This document shows positions 32,297 to 45,035 of a stretch of 64,000 nt of DNA, one piece after another. Each line of letters opens with the position of its first letter. Position 1 is the first letter of the stretch. The translations under genes were made by a program, and so were the position numbers. The notes below the pieces were generated by a model. The model was not told where the DNA came from. It was given only the letters and a program-made list of their open reading frames with translations, and made no database searches. This DNA comes from Hypoxylon rubiginosum (lineage: Eukaryota > Ascomycota > Sordariomycetes > Xylariales > Hypoxylaceae): NCBI GenBank assembly GCA_902806565.1, contig CADCXA010000025.1, positions 558,001 through 622,000 on the forward strand, in the 5' to 3' direction.

Positions 32297-35200
32297 CTAC
32301 CTTCTCCACTTGAACAAGGCTCTCGCGGAGAATCGCTTCTCACCCTGTCTGTTCCCTTTTCTCTGCTTAATTGCTTCGACCTCCTGTTTCTGAACCTTTT
32401 CCGCCTCTTCGACTTCTTGCGGTGTCAGTATCCAGATTCCGTACCGGGCTGTCTCTCCGCCTTCGCATTCCTTGACCTTCTTCCACCCGAGCCAGCAGAC
32501 ATGTCGTCCGTCGGCGAATAGCTCCTCCTTGGCGGATTCGTCGATACCTTGCATGGTTTTGACGCCTTTTGCACCTAAAAACTGGAACAGGTTGCCACCG
32601 GTAATGAGAGCCAGGACGCTCGCGATGGATCTTGGGTTGCGAGGTAGAATATCCGTCCTTGCCGAGAATACTTTCGCGACCAATACGAGCACGACGACCG
32701 TGCCCAGTAAGCTCTCGAGGATCCTCGTCGCCGTCGCGTCTTGTATGATGCATAGCTGAGTCTCGGGAATCTCCAACTGTGCGGGATAAGTGACATTGTT
32801 GTTTCTGTCGTCGGATGGGGGGTAGCGATCAGGTAGCGCATTGTTCGTCTCCCATTTTGTTTCATAGCGCATGTTGGAGTTGGCGAACTGCGCGCGGATT
32901 ATGCCGTGCTGGAGTCGGATTGCCGCTACTATCTCATCCTTTTTCAAAGTATCTCCAAGGTCGTCGAGAGATATTCCTTGTCTAGAAATCGTAAGAAATT
33001 CGAAGAAAGGGTCAAACAACGGCACAGAGCCGTTACTTAAGAGGCCAGAATAGATATCCTCTTCTGAAGAGGTCTTGTACGTAGCTGAGGATATCCTCAT
33101 GGTGTCTTCGTTGGGCCGGGGAGGGGTGCCTAAGTATATTGAATGGTTACTACCGTAGAGAACTGTTTGGACGTCAACCGCTTGAATTGTTTCATTGCAG
33201 GCCATTACTGTTGCATTAACAAGGTACCTTCCATCCGTAGAGTTGAAAACTTGACCCCAGGAGTATATCATACTGCTGTCAGCCCAGGTGGTCATGCCGA
33301 AGATGCTTCCAGAAGAACTAACAGTCTCGGGGTTAAAAATGAAGGGTTGACTATATTATAGCATTTTAGTCCTATTATCACTAGCAGTACGTAGTAGGTA
33401 TATACGTACCCCTCGTCTTCTTCCTCCACGATAAGCTTAAACCACTTACCGATGGGGCGAATGTGAAAGTTCGGAAACCGACAATCAAGACGCGCTCGCA
33501 GTGCAGGTATAGAGGCATGAATCAATGCTCCAGAGTCATAGAAACCTCCCACCGTACTATTAGACTCCAGTGTGCTATTAGACTGTAGGGTGGCGTTATA
33601 TTGCAGCGTCATATTCGAATCCTTGTCCGGAAGTTTGACCGTAGTTCCCACGAATGCTAGATCCTCATATGTATTCAGCGGGTATGAAAGATTAGCCCTT
33701 AATATAAGTGACGATAGAATCTTGTCCTCCCCGCCAGCGTTGAAGGGGGAAGTTCGCAGTGTTTCATTAGTTTGCAGCTGAATCCCCGATACTTGCGACC
33801 TTATAACTCCACTGAAAAGGGGGCTGGTAAAGGTGGTGAACAAAGATGCGAGCAAGGTTGCCGAGGTTATTGCTAAGCTCACATAACTCTTGGAACGTAT
33901 TTCGGACCAAATGATCCGTGGAACGGCACTGTTTAGCAAATCTAGACGAAGCGAGTTTGTTGAACGAGCCCGGCCGGACATCAACCAATACGGTGTCAAG
34001 GTACGACTTTCATAGTCGACGGACCCAAAATATATGGCGACGAGGCCCAGAGTTAGCGCCGGTACAATGACGAACCCATAACGCATGGAAGGGTCATCAC
34101 CAACTTTGCAAAACCCCTGGCTCTTCTGAGACATCTGGAGAAGAGTTTCCAGTATTGCAATGATGGCGATTAGGAAGCCAGCCATTGGCCCGACCACCAT
34201 GAGTCGGAGTACATTTGGAGAAGTGCCAGGTGCTTTAAAATACTTCTGTGGGACAATTGTACCAATGTTCAACTTTTGGTCACCTTCGGGTATCTCATCC
34301 CTTGTATGAAGCTGCGTCGTTTCAGAAGTCGTATTTTCGTTGAAGGATAGATAGTCCGATTCGGAATCTGAATGTTGGAGCTTTTCGTGTTCTGGCGGAT
34401 CGGTCCAGCTTACTGTGTCCATAATTGCGGTACTATGAGTACAAGCTGCAGCCAGCCCGATAATCTGATTTGTTCTCTGGGCCAGAGGTGGCCTCTTCCA
34501 CCGGAGAATAAGCATGATGATGCAACAAATGAGGAGTAGACTAAGCAAAGCCACCAACTCTTGACAGACAGCATAATTGACTGTCAGCCGATACCTGCGT
34601 ATTGTCGCTGAAGCCGTCGACGGCTCTGAAGTAGGGTGCATCAATGAGAGGCTAGCAATCTGGGCAGCAAATACTCGGCAATAGCGAGAACGAATAGCAG
34701 TCAGATTTTGGGGCTCGACCAACGACTGCCAAGCCGGCCGTCCACTAGCTTGGAAAAGGTTTATAGTGAAGTTATCGGCATTGGCATCGGCTCCTGCAAA
34801 TAGTTGTTTGGAAGGGGTAACGGCATTAGGGACGGTGAGGTTTTGCGTTGCCAGCATAGCTTCCATGATATCCCAGGCATGTATGTATTGAAGTGTGGTA
34901 GGCGAGCTCCCCAAATGCGTAACCGATGGGTCGTTCGTACCGTTTTGTACTAAGTTAAGTTGAGCTATTTGGTAGGTTGGCTGGCAAAATATCTGAGCTG
35001 AGGTGTCGAAATCTACCGACGAAAGGGAGAAGTTGTACGGGTCCAATCCGAATGGACCCCATGAATACTTCACAACACCGAACACAAGAACCATCCGATT
35101 GTTTTCGAGGCCAGTCCCGTTATTGCATTTGCTAGTTATTAGACGACTGACGTAAACCTCAGATGTCCCAGCAAGGTATTCGGATCTAAAGGCTGTGACA

Positions 35201-36036
35201 ACGTTCTTGGGGAAAAGATTCAAACTAAAATTCCACCCTATGAGGCATTGAGAAGACTCAAACGCAATAGAGAAATCAGTTTGTTCGCCTTGCGACTCAT
35301 AATCGTCGTCGTTTGGCGTATTACCATAATCAATCTTTATGTCTGATAATAAGGCAGGCTCACAAGCCATGTCAGCTGTGAATCCATCCACAGTTGTCCG
35401 CAGCTCTGCTACTTCGGTGATTCCAGAACTGAAATCCTGGTATGCGAATCCGCCTGTAGTCCCACGGCGATATTGAGTATTCCCGTCGAACGTTTCCAAT
35501 GTAGCGTAATGATCCAGAGTTGTGAGGGGCTCGACAGTACGGGTATCATTGGAAAATGCCGTCTTCAGGACGATTGGGACAGATTCGAGTTCCACATTCT
35601 CCCAGTCAATCCGAAAAAGACCGGTCGATAAAGCCACGGCAAGTTGCGAAACTAGCAAGCCTAGTATGGTGACGCTCACAACCCAGTCGCGGTTTCTCAA
35701 AGACTTGAAGATAGCTACGGGTTGAAACATAGAAGTATAGTCGAGGAGAAGGGCTTTCTTGATGTTGGATTGCTGTTTGTCTAATACGCGAAACCATGGT
35801 GTCAATGACTGTGCTTGAAAGGTTACCCGGGACCAGATTGCAGTAAGTAATGTCATGAAAGCGGTTGGTCCATAGGTCCACAGATAGCGAAAGTTGTCAT
35901 GACCAGGTGCCAACCCTTGGCTTCGCTCTGATACCGCCAGCAGACTCTCAAGCAAAGCAATAAGGAGCGCTAAGACGATGCCATAGCAAAGCAGAGTGGT
36001 CGGCCTCAGGTAAAATGGTCTCCAGGTTGAAGCCAT
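32297..36036 (-). CDS. DUF3433 double-repeat membrane protein
   Basis: Exons 36036-33410 and 33350-32297; the 59-nt intron (GTACGT...TATAG) joins EEEDE-GQPFIFNPE in frame to give 1226 residues. Two copies of the DUF3433 unit are visible. The first is near the N-terminus (WRPFYLRPTTLLCYGIVLAL, LLAVSERSQG, YGPTAFMTLLTAIWSRV). The second comes after a hydrophobic stretch and a low-complexity cytosolic segment (GPMAGFLIAIIAILETLL, MSQKSQGF, YGFVIVPALTLGLVAIYFG, ESRTLTPYWLM). Further membrane helices are at WVVSVTILGLLVSQLAVAL, LVALLSLLLICCIIMLIL and TVVVLVLVAKVF. The large loops with many Asn-X-Ser/Thr sequons are probably extracytoplasmic. The family is fungal-specific and of unknown function. 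It is divergent from the Zn2Cys6 regulator across 1.8 kb. Confidence 0.85.
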
Positions 36037-37822
36037 GATTTGGTGAGTTGGGAGAAGACTTTGGCAAATGTGAAAAAGAACACATTATGGGATGGCTTCT
36101 TGTCATGATAAACGCTTAGCTCTGAAGCCTTGATTCCAGAAAGCCTCAGTAAGGTAACACTGCAGAATTACCGCGCTGCTTAATAAATGAAGCGTTTCAA
36201 CACATGCCTCTCGTCAGGTAGTGGCGTCCTTGGCGTCCAATCAATTCTATATACAGTACACCCAGGCGGCATTGTGGCGTTGATCCCAAGGTGTTTTAAT
36301 TCAGCATCATGATACATAGCCACACTCTGGTTGAGCTACATATGTAGGATTGTCAATCTTTCCGAATTCGGTACCGAGTTAGGCGTTATTCTATTTGAAT
36401 TTCATAAACACTGGGCTTTTTCATTTGAGAAGAGGCGAGGCGGATTTTGTAAAGCACAGAAGAATACAATTCACGAGAAGTTAGTCCTATTTACGTGGTA
36501 CCAACTTGGCAATTATCGGAAGTTCATGATCGGATGTGCTGCGTGCTCCAACTGAAATCTATCATCGCGAAACTGTACCACAAAATGTTATACTTTGAAC
36601 CCAGTGAGGAGCATCTTTTAATAGTAGTACTGAACTCGATGGTGGCAGTTAGTAAATGATACCGCAAAGGAATATCTCGCTTGTGGTTGGTATTAATACC
36701 TTTAGGTAGGTACGTAAAGGAGCGATAGACAAGAAAGTTATCTTAATCGTCATGTAGGCCTTCCCTGTTTCGAGAACGTATTTGAGTCTTCCTATTAGCG
36801 GAATCGGTCAACTCGTTGTAATTTACCATCAGTCTGTCGATGAACTCCTTTTGCATAGAGTTTTACTAGGGCATCGTGCTTATTAACTAATTCGTATATA
36901 GTTGCATAAACATATTCCCGTTGGTCATGCACTTGGTCCTGTCTAGTAGTCAACTCATATGATCGAGGCTTGGGGAGTAGGTAGCAGTCTTTGATTAAAT
37001 CCTTGTCTTAGGTAGTAGTCCTATATATTGGATCGAGGCTCGACATGTTGAGAAGGACAGGGGATGAATCTAGACCCTGAATAGACTCAAGCTTACATGG
37101 TACCTTACTGTAAGGCTGCGTCATGTAATCAGATAGATATTGGGCTTACCTTGATGCCCAACCGTTATCTCTAAATCCCCAACATACAACGACAATAGCC
37201 TACCTAGATAGGTACCGAGGGAATTAGCAAATACACCAACAACTGAAAAGTACCTATGTTTTACCACTACTATGATATATATATGGGAGTTCGGTTCCTA
37301 CATGGTTGTTAGAATAGACTCGACTAAGAAGTTATGTAGGACTCGTGTCCCAGTGCGGTAATAAGAACAGGAATCCTCCCGATATCCACCAGGAACTCGC
37401 AAATGGCGCCTGTTAATCCCGAGCTAACTCAGGTCTCACAAGATATACTAAACGAAACAAGGCTATTTGTGGAGGAGACTCCGCCGAGATCTAATCCCAA
37501 ACCGGCTAGGGTCAGCGGCCGCCCGTACAGCTTTGGTACAGGTTTTGCTTTTTCGATCCACGTCACTACCACGAACCAATGAGCCCCTGATGGACCCCTG
37601 ATGAATCCCTAGGGGGGGAAGAGCTTTAGGGTATCCCGGTTTGAGGCGGCACGGAGAAAACTCCGCCTATGCCGTTTGGGGATGGGGGGAAGAATACCAG
37701 GCAGCCCAGGTCCCTAGCTTGCTTAGTGGTACCTACAATGTCTCCAAACATTAGTTTAGAGGCGCAATTTTGTGTCACGTCTCGCTGCTCTTTTACTCGA
37801 GGAGAGAGTTTCAAGCGGAGGA
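36037..37822. promoter_or_regulatory. Divergent intergenic region, 1.8 kb
   Basis: Lies between the starts of the DUF3433 gene and the Zn2Cys6 gene. No coding frame is supported. It contains CTACCTAGATAGGTACCG at about 37201-37218 and other copies of the recurring motif. The large divergent space before a transcription factor gene suggests extensive regulatory sequence, but no specific site can be named. Confidence 0.45.
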
Positions 37823-40405
37823 ATGGAGTCTGATAGAGAAAGAGACAGCTCCAGCTCCGGCCCAAAAAGAAATCAGCTCGTACCACTAGCGCCCGCCCCG
37901 TCGGGAAGCTCAGGCAAGGGAGCTTCCGGGGCCGGCTCGAGGGGTAGGAGACAAGTGACGGCCGCTTGCGAAGCGTGTCGGAAGAGAAAGTCAAAGGTAA
38001 GAAAAATGTCTGACATTAAAAAAAACTAACCTCGACCCCTTACGTCCTCCACCTGGGAAAACGTGTAGTACAGCATCGGTCAAGCTCAAAAATATCGTGT
38101 AACTGAGGTACTAACTAATCCTCCCTCGCAGTGTAATGCCGAACGCCCCAAATGTAGCCTCTGTGTCCGGCATCGCACCGATTGCCGATACGCCACCGCC
38201 CCGACAGAAACGCACTCCCAGGCCCTCAAGCGGAAGCACAGTGAGTTGCAGGACCGGATAACGCCCTACGAAGAACTCTTCGGCCTCCTCCAGACCAAAT
38301 CCGAGACCGAGTCGCTCGAGATCCTGAGGAGGGTCCGGTCCGGTGTGGATGTCGGCTCCATCCTCCGCCATGCAAGGGATGGCGATCTTCTCATCCAGCT
38401 CTCCCTAGCCCCTGAATCGCGACGCCGATATGACTTCCCCTATATATCCGACATGCCTGCTTCTATTTTAGTCCAGGATAACCTATACCTACACTCTTTC
38501 GTCTACGAGACAACCTTCCGCGCTCCGCGCTCCCACGGTTTCGACCACAATTCGCGGCGGGAAGGGTACGGCGACGACCGGTACCTCAAGCCCTATCATG
38601 CGGCGCAAGTCGTCGAGCCCAATTTTTCAAACGTGACTGTTTCGAAATGGACGTCTGTAACGTCAGACGATCAGCTCTTGCGGCGGCTGCTCAATGCATA
38701 TCTCTATTATCAGCATCCGTGGACCGCCGCTTTCCACATGGACTACTTCCTCAAGGACATGGCCTCCGGACGGTCCCGCTTCTGCTCGTCTCTGCTAGTC
38801 AATGCCGTTCTTGCGGCTGCCTGTGTAAGTTCCGGAGGTCAGTTCTACTTATAATTTCTCCCCCGCTAACGCCGCCAGCACATGAGCCGTGAAATCCCAG
38901 GTCGAACCAAATTTTGGGTCCCGCAGACCCTCGGCTACCAGTTCCTCGCGGAAGCGAAAAGGCTGTGGGAGGTGGAGAGTCGGAAGGACTCCGCCAACTT
39001 GACGACGATCCAGGCCGCCATCGTTCTGAGCATCGTGGCGACGACGACTGCGATGGACAAGGTCGGCACGTCGTATCTGTTGCAGGCCATAACCATGGCG
39101 ATGAGCCTAGATATGTTCAGGGCGACTATGGGTACGGAGAACGAGAAAGTGCGCAGGGCACGAGCGTTCACCGCGTGGGGGCTCTTCTGCTGGCAAGCGT
39201 ACGTGAACCCAGGCCGTCGCCGTCCTCTGACTACCTGCGTAATCAACTAAACAAGCATAGCTGGCAACAATTCTACTTCACCAAGCCCCCCTTCATCCGG
39301 GACCCTCCGGACTACCCGCTGCCGGACCCGGCGCTCGACTCCCGATGGTACGGGGAGATCTGGATCCGCTACCCGCTGGGCCAGCGAGTGTTCCCGAGCA
39401 ACCTCGGCTACACCATCCGGGCTAACTTCCAGCTGCGGCGGCTCATGAACGACAGTATGTAACATCCAGAGTTCTTTCTTTCCCCCTTTCTAGTATCATT
39501 TCTGCTCGCTTGGGAGTAATCACTTCCCGAGACATGCATTGAATGAGCCCACCCCCTCCCTAAACAAGCAATTACTGACTCCTGCCGTCATAGTGGGGGC
39601 GGAGATATTCGAGGTGGACAGGCCGCCGCGGTCGTCCGTCGCCCAGGTCCTCGACTGCAAGGCCCGGCTCGACAGCTGGTTCACGCACCTGCCGGAGCCG
39701 CTGATGCCGACGCGGGTCGTGCTCCCGGACCACATCAAGATCCACCTCGAGTACTACGGCGTCATGATCGGCCTCATGCGCCTGCCCGTCGAGTCCGCGC
39801 CCAACCTCGAGGCCACCTGGCAGGGCATCATCCACCACGCCGAGATCCGGCTCGAGACGCTGCTGCGGCTGTACTACCTGCGCCACAGCTTCGAGTCCTA
39901 CGACCCGCTGCTGATGCACTGGCTCATGTTCCTCGGCGACGTGGTCCTGCAGCGGCTCGACCGCTACCAGTCCGGCGGGAGCGGTAGCAGCGGCAGTAAC
40001 AGCTCGGCCGCCCCCGTGGGCCTCGAGTCGCTGCGCTCGACTCTCATCCTGTGCGCCAAGGGCCTGTATGACCAGGGCCTCAACTACCACATCGGCGTCC
40101 TCGTCTATCGGCTGCTGCGCGACCGCATGAAGGCCAGCGACCTCGACCTGCTGCGCACGCACATCCTGTCGTCGTCGTCTCCTTCGTCTCCTCCCCCGGC
40201 GGGCGCCGACGCCGCGGACCAGGACCCGCCGCTGATGATGCAGTACGTGCAGGCGGAGTGGCTGGCGCCCATCGAGGCGCCCAACAGCGATCCCGCGCGC
40301 CGCACGCTGGACTACCTCCTCCGCGAGTACGAGAAGCTGTCGCTGGGGGACCGCGGCGCCGACGATGTGAGCGAGGTCAGTAGCATGGCGTCGCCGGGGC
40401 CGTGA
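37823..40405 (+). CDS. Zn2Cys6 fungal-specific transcription factor
   Basis: Five exons: 37823-37996, 38132-38824, 38879-39198, 39261-39454 and 39594-40405. All junctions keep frame, giving 730 residues. The binuclear zinc cluster spans the first intron: CEACRKRKSK then CNAERPKCSLC and DC, with spacing C-x2-C-x6-C-x6-C-x2-C-x6-C. It is preceded by a Ser/Gly-rich basic region. The middle region (LLNAYLYYQHPWTAAFHMDYFL, LLVNAVLAAAC, LLQAITMAMSLDMFR) matches the fungal-specific regulator domain. A Ser/Gly linker (SGGSGSSGSNSS) and an acidic C-terminus follow. It should bind CGG-type DNA elements in the nucleus; the regulon is unknown. No metabolic gene cluster adjoins it. Confidence 0.92.
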
Positions 40406-40979
40406 GGACTAAGGTTGTTTTGGTTTAGGAGGTAGGTGGCGAATGAGTGATGATTTGGACCAAGACACGAATTGATGTTGCATTTTGCTTTGGAGCGCGT
40501 TGTGTTACGAGGATATATGAGATATGATGTTGAACTATGATTTTGGGTACGGATATGGATGCATATTTGGAGACTTGCCGAGATTACTAGATCTTGAAGC
40601 TGGTTGGGGAAAAGTACCTAGACTTGGGTTTCTTGTTAGCGGAAAACGTGGGAAGACGACAAAGATAGAATCAAGGCCAAAAGAGAAGGTCAGTTGTTTT
40701 CATAAAAATATCGTCTCAATTCGAGTATATGCGCTACAGTGGTGTGCTTCGCGCCTCACTAGGCAGCTAGACCTATCGCCATGATATGCTACAGTAGCAT
40801 CTAAGACTCAACTATCATCAGTTAAGCCAAGTCGTCAAGTGTCTTTCTATTTTGTCGTAGGCAGGCCCGATAACCAGCAATGCTACCCGATGCACTGGTA
40901 TGTTCCGCTGAATGCCTCGGGGCATGCTCATCTATTTTTAATAGTCAATGTTAGTCGTACAATGCGGCTAAGCTCAGAT
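40406..40979. terminator. Shared 3' region of two convergent genes, 574 bp
   Basis: Lies between the stops of the Zn2Cys6 gene and RAD5, so it contains both 3' untranslated regions and polyadenylation signals. An AT-rich ATATGAGATATGATG segment at about 40513-40530 follows the first stop. No gene is supported. Confidence 0.4.
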
Positions 40980-43900
40980 TTAACTAAGCAACTCTTTAAT
41001 ATCCTCGACCCTCTGGAGTCGCTTCTCCTCGTCCGACATCATGCCTAATGACGTAGCACTAGAAACAGCAACGGTCAGTAATTCCTTGGAAAGAAAAGGG
41101 GGACGAGAGGATCACTCACATAAACTTCTTCCGATCCTGCACTCGCAGCATGCGCTCCTCGACGCTGTCCTTGACGATGAACCGGTAGACCTTAACCTCG
41201 TCGTCCTGGCCCATGCGGTGGACGCGGTCGATGGCCTGCGCCTCGACGGCGAAGCTCCACCAGGGGTCCATCATGAAGACGCGCTTGGCCTGCGTCAGGT
41301 TAAGCCCCACACCACCGGCCCGCAAGCTTAGTAGCAAGATCGTGAACTTAGGGGACTCCCTAAACTCGTCTAGGATCGCCGCCCGCATCTTCTGGTTCGT
41401 CGACCCGTCGAGCCGTAGGAACCGCATATTTGCCTTGATCAGCGCCGGCTCGATGAGCGTCATGAAGGACGTGAACTGGCTGAACACGACCGATTTCATT
41501 CGCGGGTGTTCCCTGCGCAGCGCGCGTAGCTGTTTCATCAATGCGACGACTTTTGACGAGGACTCGTTGGACCCGAGACGTTGCAAGCTAATCTTGGGCG
41601 AAGCATGGAAAGCATCTGAGGCTTCCGGGTCGTCGTCATGACGAACCACTTCAAACAGGTCGCGATTGTTAATCGGTTCCCGACAATTGAAGCATTTCGG
41701 TATTTGATGGTGATCTGTGCTATGTTTGATAACATCCAGTAGGCACTTCTTACAGGCAGAGTGCCAGCATCCGGTGACTGTCTGATCGATCATCGGCTCT
41801 TCCGAGCAGATGGGGCATTCGTTGACTGCCTCGTCCCGGATTTGCTGGAGAACATGAGCGCCGAAGGCATTAACATCTTTCTCATCACCGGTAGTTGCGG
41901 TAAATTTTTCGATTAGAGACTGGAGGTCCATGTCATCGCCAAGGCCTGCCGCTGCGTCGGCTTCTGCTCCAGCGATCTCTTCGTCCGCAACCACATCCTG
42001 ATTCCTGACTAAGATCGGATGGCAGCACGTCTGTCGAAGACGAAGGATTTGGGCAAATATGGTAGTGAAAGCCTTCATAACCGTGCCCTTCTCGAAATTG
42101 GCAGAGAAAGTACGCTTAGCTCTTGTAAAGACATAGTCGTAAACGTCTCGCTCAGCCTTGGAGAGCTCGACTTCAACGACTTCAACTGTCTTTGGAGGTA
42201 ATGGTACAAGACTAGGAAAAGTTAGCATCGCATCTTTGAGTTACGGGTAAGTAATTACAACTCACGGTAGCCCTTCGGGTGTCTTCATATCCTTTGTCCT
42301 TCTCATCACTAGAGGTTCTAGTACCGTTTGGACGACATCTAGAGCGCGCATGAAATCCTTCGACTCGAACGGAACAGTGATGAAGGTTCGCCAGAAGGCA
42401 AAATTGTTCCAAGGTTCAACCCGGAGGAATCGGACTAAACTAAATAGATCTTCTAGACGGTTCACGATAGGGGTTCCGGTAAGAACCCAGCGGTGCGTAG
42501 CCGAAAGTTCGTAGCAAGCTTTCGCAGTTTTCGACTGCCGATTTTTAATAGAATGTGCCTCATCAAGGATAATTCGGAAGAAGTTTAACGAGAACAGACC
42601 GTTGTTTTCTTTATTCGAATTCTTAGAAGCAATCTGTGTAAACTCGGACAGCACTACTCCATAGCTCGTAATCACGACGTCAGGAGCCGAGGCGATATTA
42701 GCATCGCAGCATAGAGCTTGGAGGTTATCTGTCTTTTCATTGCCGTAATAAACGATGGACTTCAGTGTACCCTCTTTAGACGCGTTTTCGGCTTCACTTT
42801 GCCATTGCGAAAGCAGCGACATCGGCGCGATAACCAGAGTTGTTTTGTGTGCAGAGATAACGCCCGAAAAGCTAGACGAAACCTTTCTCAGGCCATTGAG
42901 GGATCCTAGAGCTGTACTTTCGCTTTTTGAAGTTACGACCTCCGACTTATGCGAATGGATCAGACTCAGCATTTGGATCGTCTTTCCAAGACCCATCTCA
43001 TCGGCAAGGACACCGCCTAGGCAGTGCTGTTCCTGTACAGGAAAGTCTAAAGAGATCTCGCCAGAGTACGGGTTCACATAGAAGCTGGGCTGGCCATTAA
43101 CTTGGGGCACATCCTGATCGTCGACATCCTTAGTCGGCCAGGCATATTCCTCCCAGAGCGGGTGCATCGAAGCCTCGCGTGTTTCGTTCCTTTGGTCTTT
43201 CTCCTTAGCCAACATCCAATGTAGCGATTGCTTCTGATACGGGCGAAGAGTCATGTTAAAAGTTTCGGCTGGCTCTGCTTCAGGTGTATTGAAGTCGAAT
43301 GTTTGCGCCTTTCGATAGAGAGCATCAAGCTGATCTTGCTCGAGCTCCTGACCATCTTCAGCATCCTCTGCTGGTGGGGACGAACCCGGAGTGTTGGTCT
43401 TGGCGTCTTTATTCTTCTTATCGGCCTCCTCGGCAGCACTCAGGAGACCTTCTCTCGCGCTTTTCGTCGCAGCTGCATTGCCTCTCGATGGCGTAAGATT
43501 GATCTCCTGGAAGAGTCGCACAAGAGCTACCTGTCGCAGTCGCAGATCTCGCTCCCCAGCCGTCTCCTTTTCTTCGTAAAGCCCAGTTGATCGGTTGTCA
43601 GACAGTTGAGGCCCCGAGCCTTGGAATGCAGATCTTAACAAAAAGCATCGTAACTGTATGAATATGGTATCGTTCGTCCTCAGTCTTTCTGGGGCATACA
43701 CGCAGTTACCCTCGAACCTACAGACCTTTTGGTCCATGAGCGACGATACCCAATTTGAAGTATCTTTGGCCAACCTCCCGATTTCGGACCCTCGAGAATC
43801 AGTGAAGCGCACGATGACATCGACACGCCTAGCCGCAGCTGAATTCATTCGTGGAGTTACCACCTGCACACCTGCCTTGCCCTTGGTTTTAACGGACGAG

Positions 43901-44502
43901 CCTGGCGGCTGGATTTTCTGACGTTCAATCTTGACAACATCCCCATGTTTTAGTAGATTTGCTCCACTTCGCGTAGCCCATCCTTCTACACCAAAAGCGC
44001 CAATGTACCGGCTTTCGGGCATAGATCGCGACAGTACGGAGGGTATCGGCGGAGGGTTTGGTTCTTTGGGGCTGTCGGTTCGGACGGTTGGGGAGTTTCG
44101 TAAAGGGAAAAGAGCAGCGATACTGTTCGAGGGTATTGGATTACGATGGTTCTTCCATGTGCCGTCAAAATACATATTGACAGCTCGCTCAAGATCGTTT
44201 CCGCATTTCTGGCCAATGACATTCAGTGCTTCTGAGTCGATCTTGTCCCCCACGATACTTTGGAATGCATTTTCGTCAAATCCCGTTACATGATCTGGCG
44301 TAGGGGTTGTATGGGTAAGCTCAGGTAAGATGGCGCTAGAAGCGTTCGTTCGAGGTGTCCGGTTCGTAACATGGTCAACGGTTTTCTCTGCAAGAGGCGA
44401 CTTCGTCTGTAAGCAGTGTGGAGTTGGATCATCTATGTCTTCTGGGTCCGCGAAGAATCTTCTCTTCTTGTTGGGAGGTTCTCCTCTATCTGTTAGACTC
44501 AT
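40980..44502 (-). CDS. RAD5: DNA repair helicase/ubiquitin ligase RAD5
   Basis: Exons 44502-42266, 42211-41120 and 41058-40980 give 1135 residues in frame. A HIRAN domain lies at about 165-290 (RYIGAFGVEGWATRSG, GNCVYAPERLR). The SNF2 helicase follows with DEMGLGKT at 501-508, LDEAH (motif II) near 645 and LTGTP. A C3HC4 RING is embedded between the helicase lobes at about 878-922 (CPIC, GCWHSACKKC, CFNC). Helicase lobe 2 follows (FSQFTSFMTLIEPAL, SLRAGGVGLNLTQA, AIDRVHRMGQ), and the last exon ends SLGMMSDEEKRLQR...LLS. RAD5 polyubiquitinates PCNA with Ubc13-Mms2 and regresses stalled forks in error-free damage tolerance. Length and domain order fit the family. It is divergent from the complex I assembly factor across 533 bp. 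Confidence 0.96.
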
Positions 44503-45035
44503 CGTGGGCTCATTAGTGTGTACACTATAGTGGCAATAGTAGTGGTGGATTATGTGCGTAGTGGACGTTCAGAAAATGGGCCGAAGGTCTTAACAATGGA
44601 CCAGTCGATCGAGAAATTCGAATAACTGAAAGCTTTCGTCAAGAAAAGACACAAGTAACAAAGAGCAATTCACCAAGAGAAGAAACTGCAGCAACAATAA
44701 CAACAACAGGGGACTGTTGTAGATAGAGCTTCGACAGCGCCCATAGAAACGCGCCGTGATAAAAACTTACCCCAATTCAATTAGAATTGGGGAAATGTAG
44801 ACGCGACTTTAGCAGATCATCATGTGACCGCGTTTCAATTAAATCTCGAAAATGGAAAGGAAAGACCCATTCAAAAGTGATATCATTTTCACATCTACAC
44901 CCCCACTGCCCCAAGGCCAGGGGTAATACATACAAGGTAGGCCTGCAAGTCGCCAAAACGACTCCACAGAATTTCTTCCATTTTTGCAATGTTCGACATA
45001 AACGCCATGGACCAGTCTAAATAATTGCATTTTTA
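44503..45035. promoter_or_regulatory. Bidirectional promoter of RAD5 and the complex I assembly factor
   Basis: 533 bp between divergent starts. It contains a perfect 9-bp-arm hairpin at 44770-44792 and an AACAACAATAACAACAACA stretch at about 44691-44709. No gene is supported. Confidence 0.5.
44770..44792. repeat. Perfect inverted repeat, 9-bp arms, 5-nt loop
   Basis: CCCCAATTC (44770-44778), loop AATTA, GAATTGGGG (44784-44792). It lies about 245 bp upstream of the ATG at 45036 and 268 bp upstream of RAD5. It could be a dimeric regulator site or a cruciform/hairpin. Confidence 0.75.
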
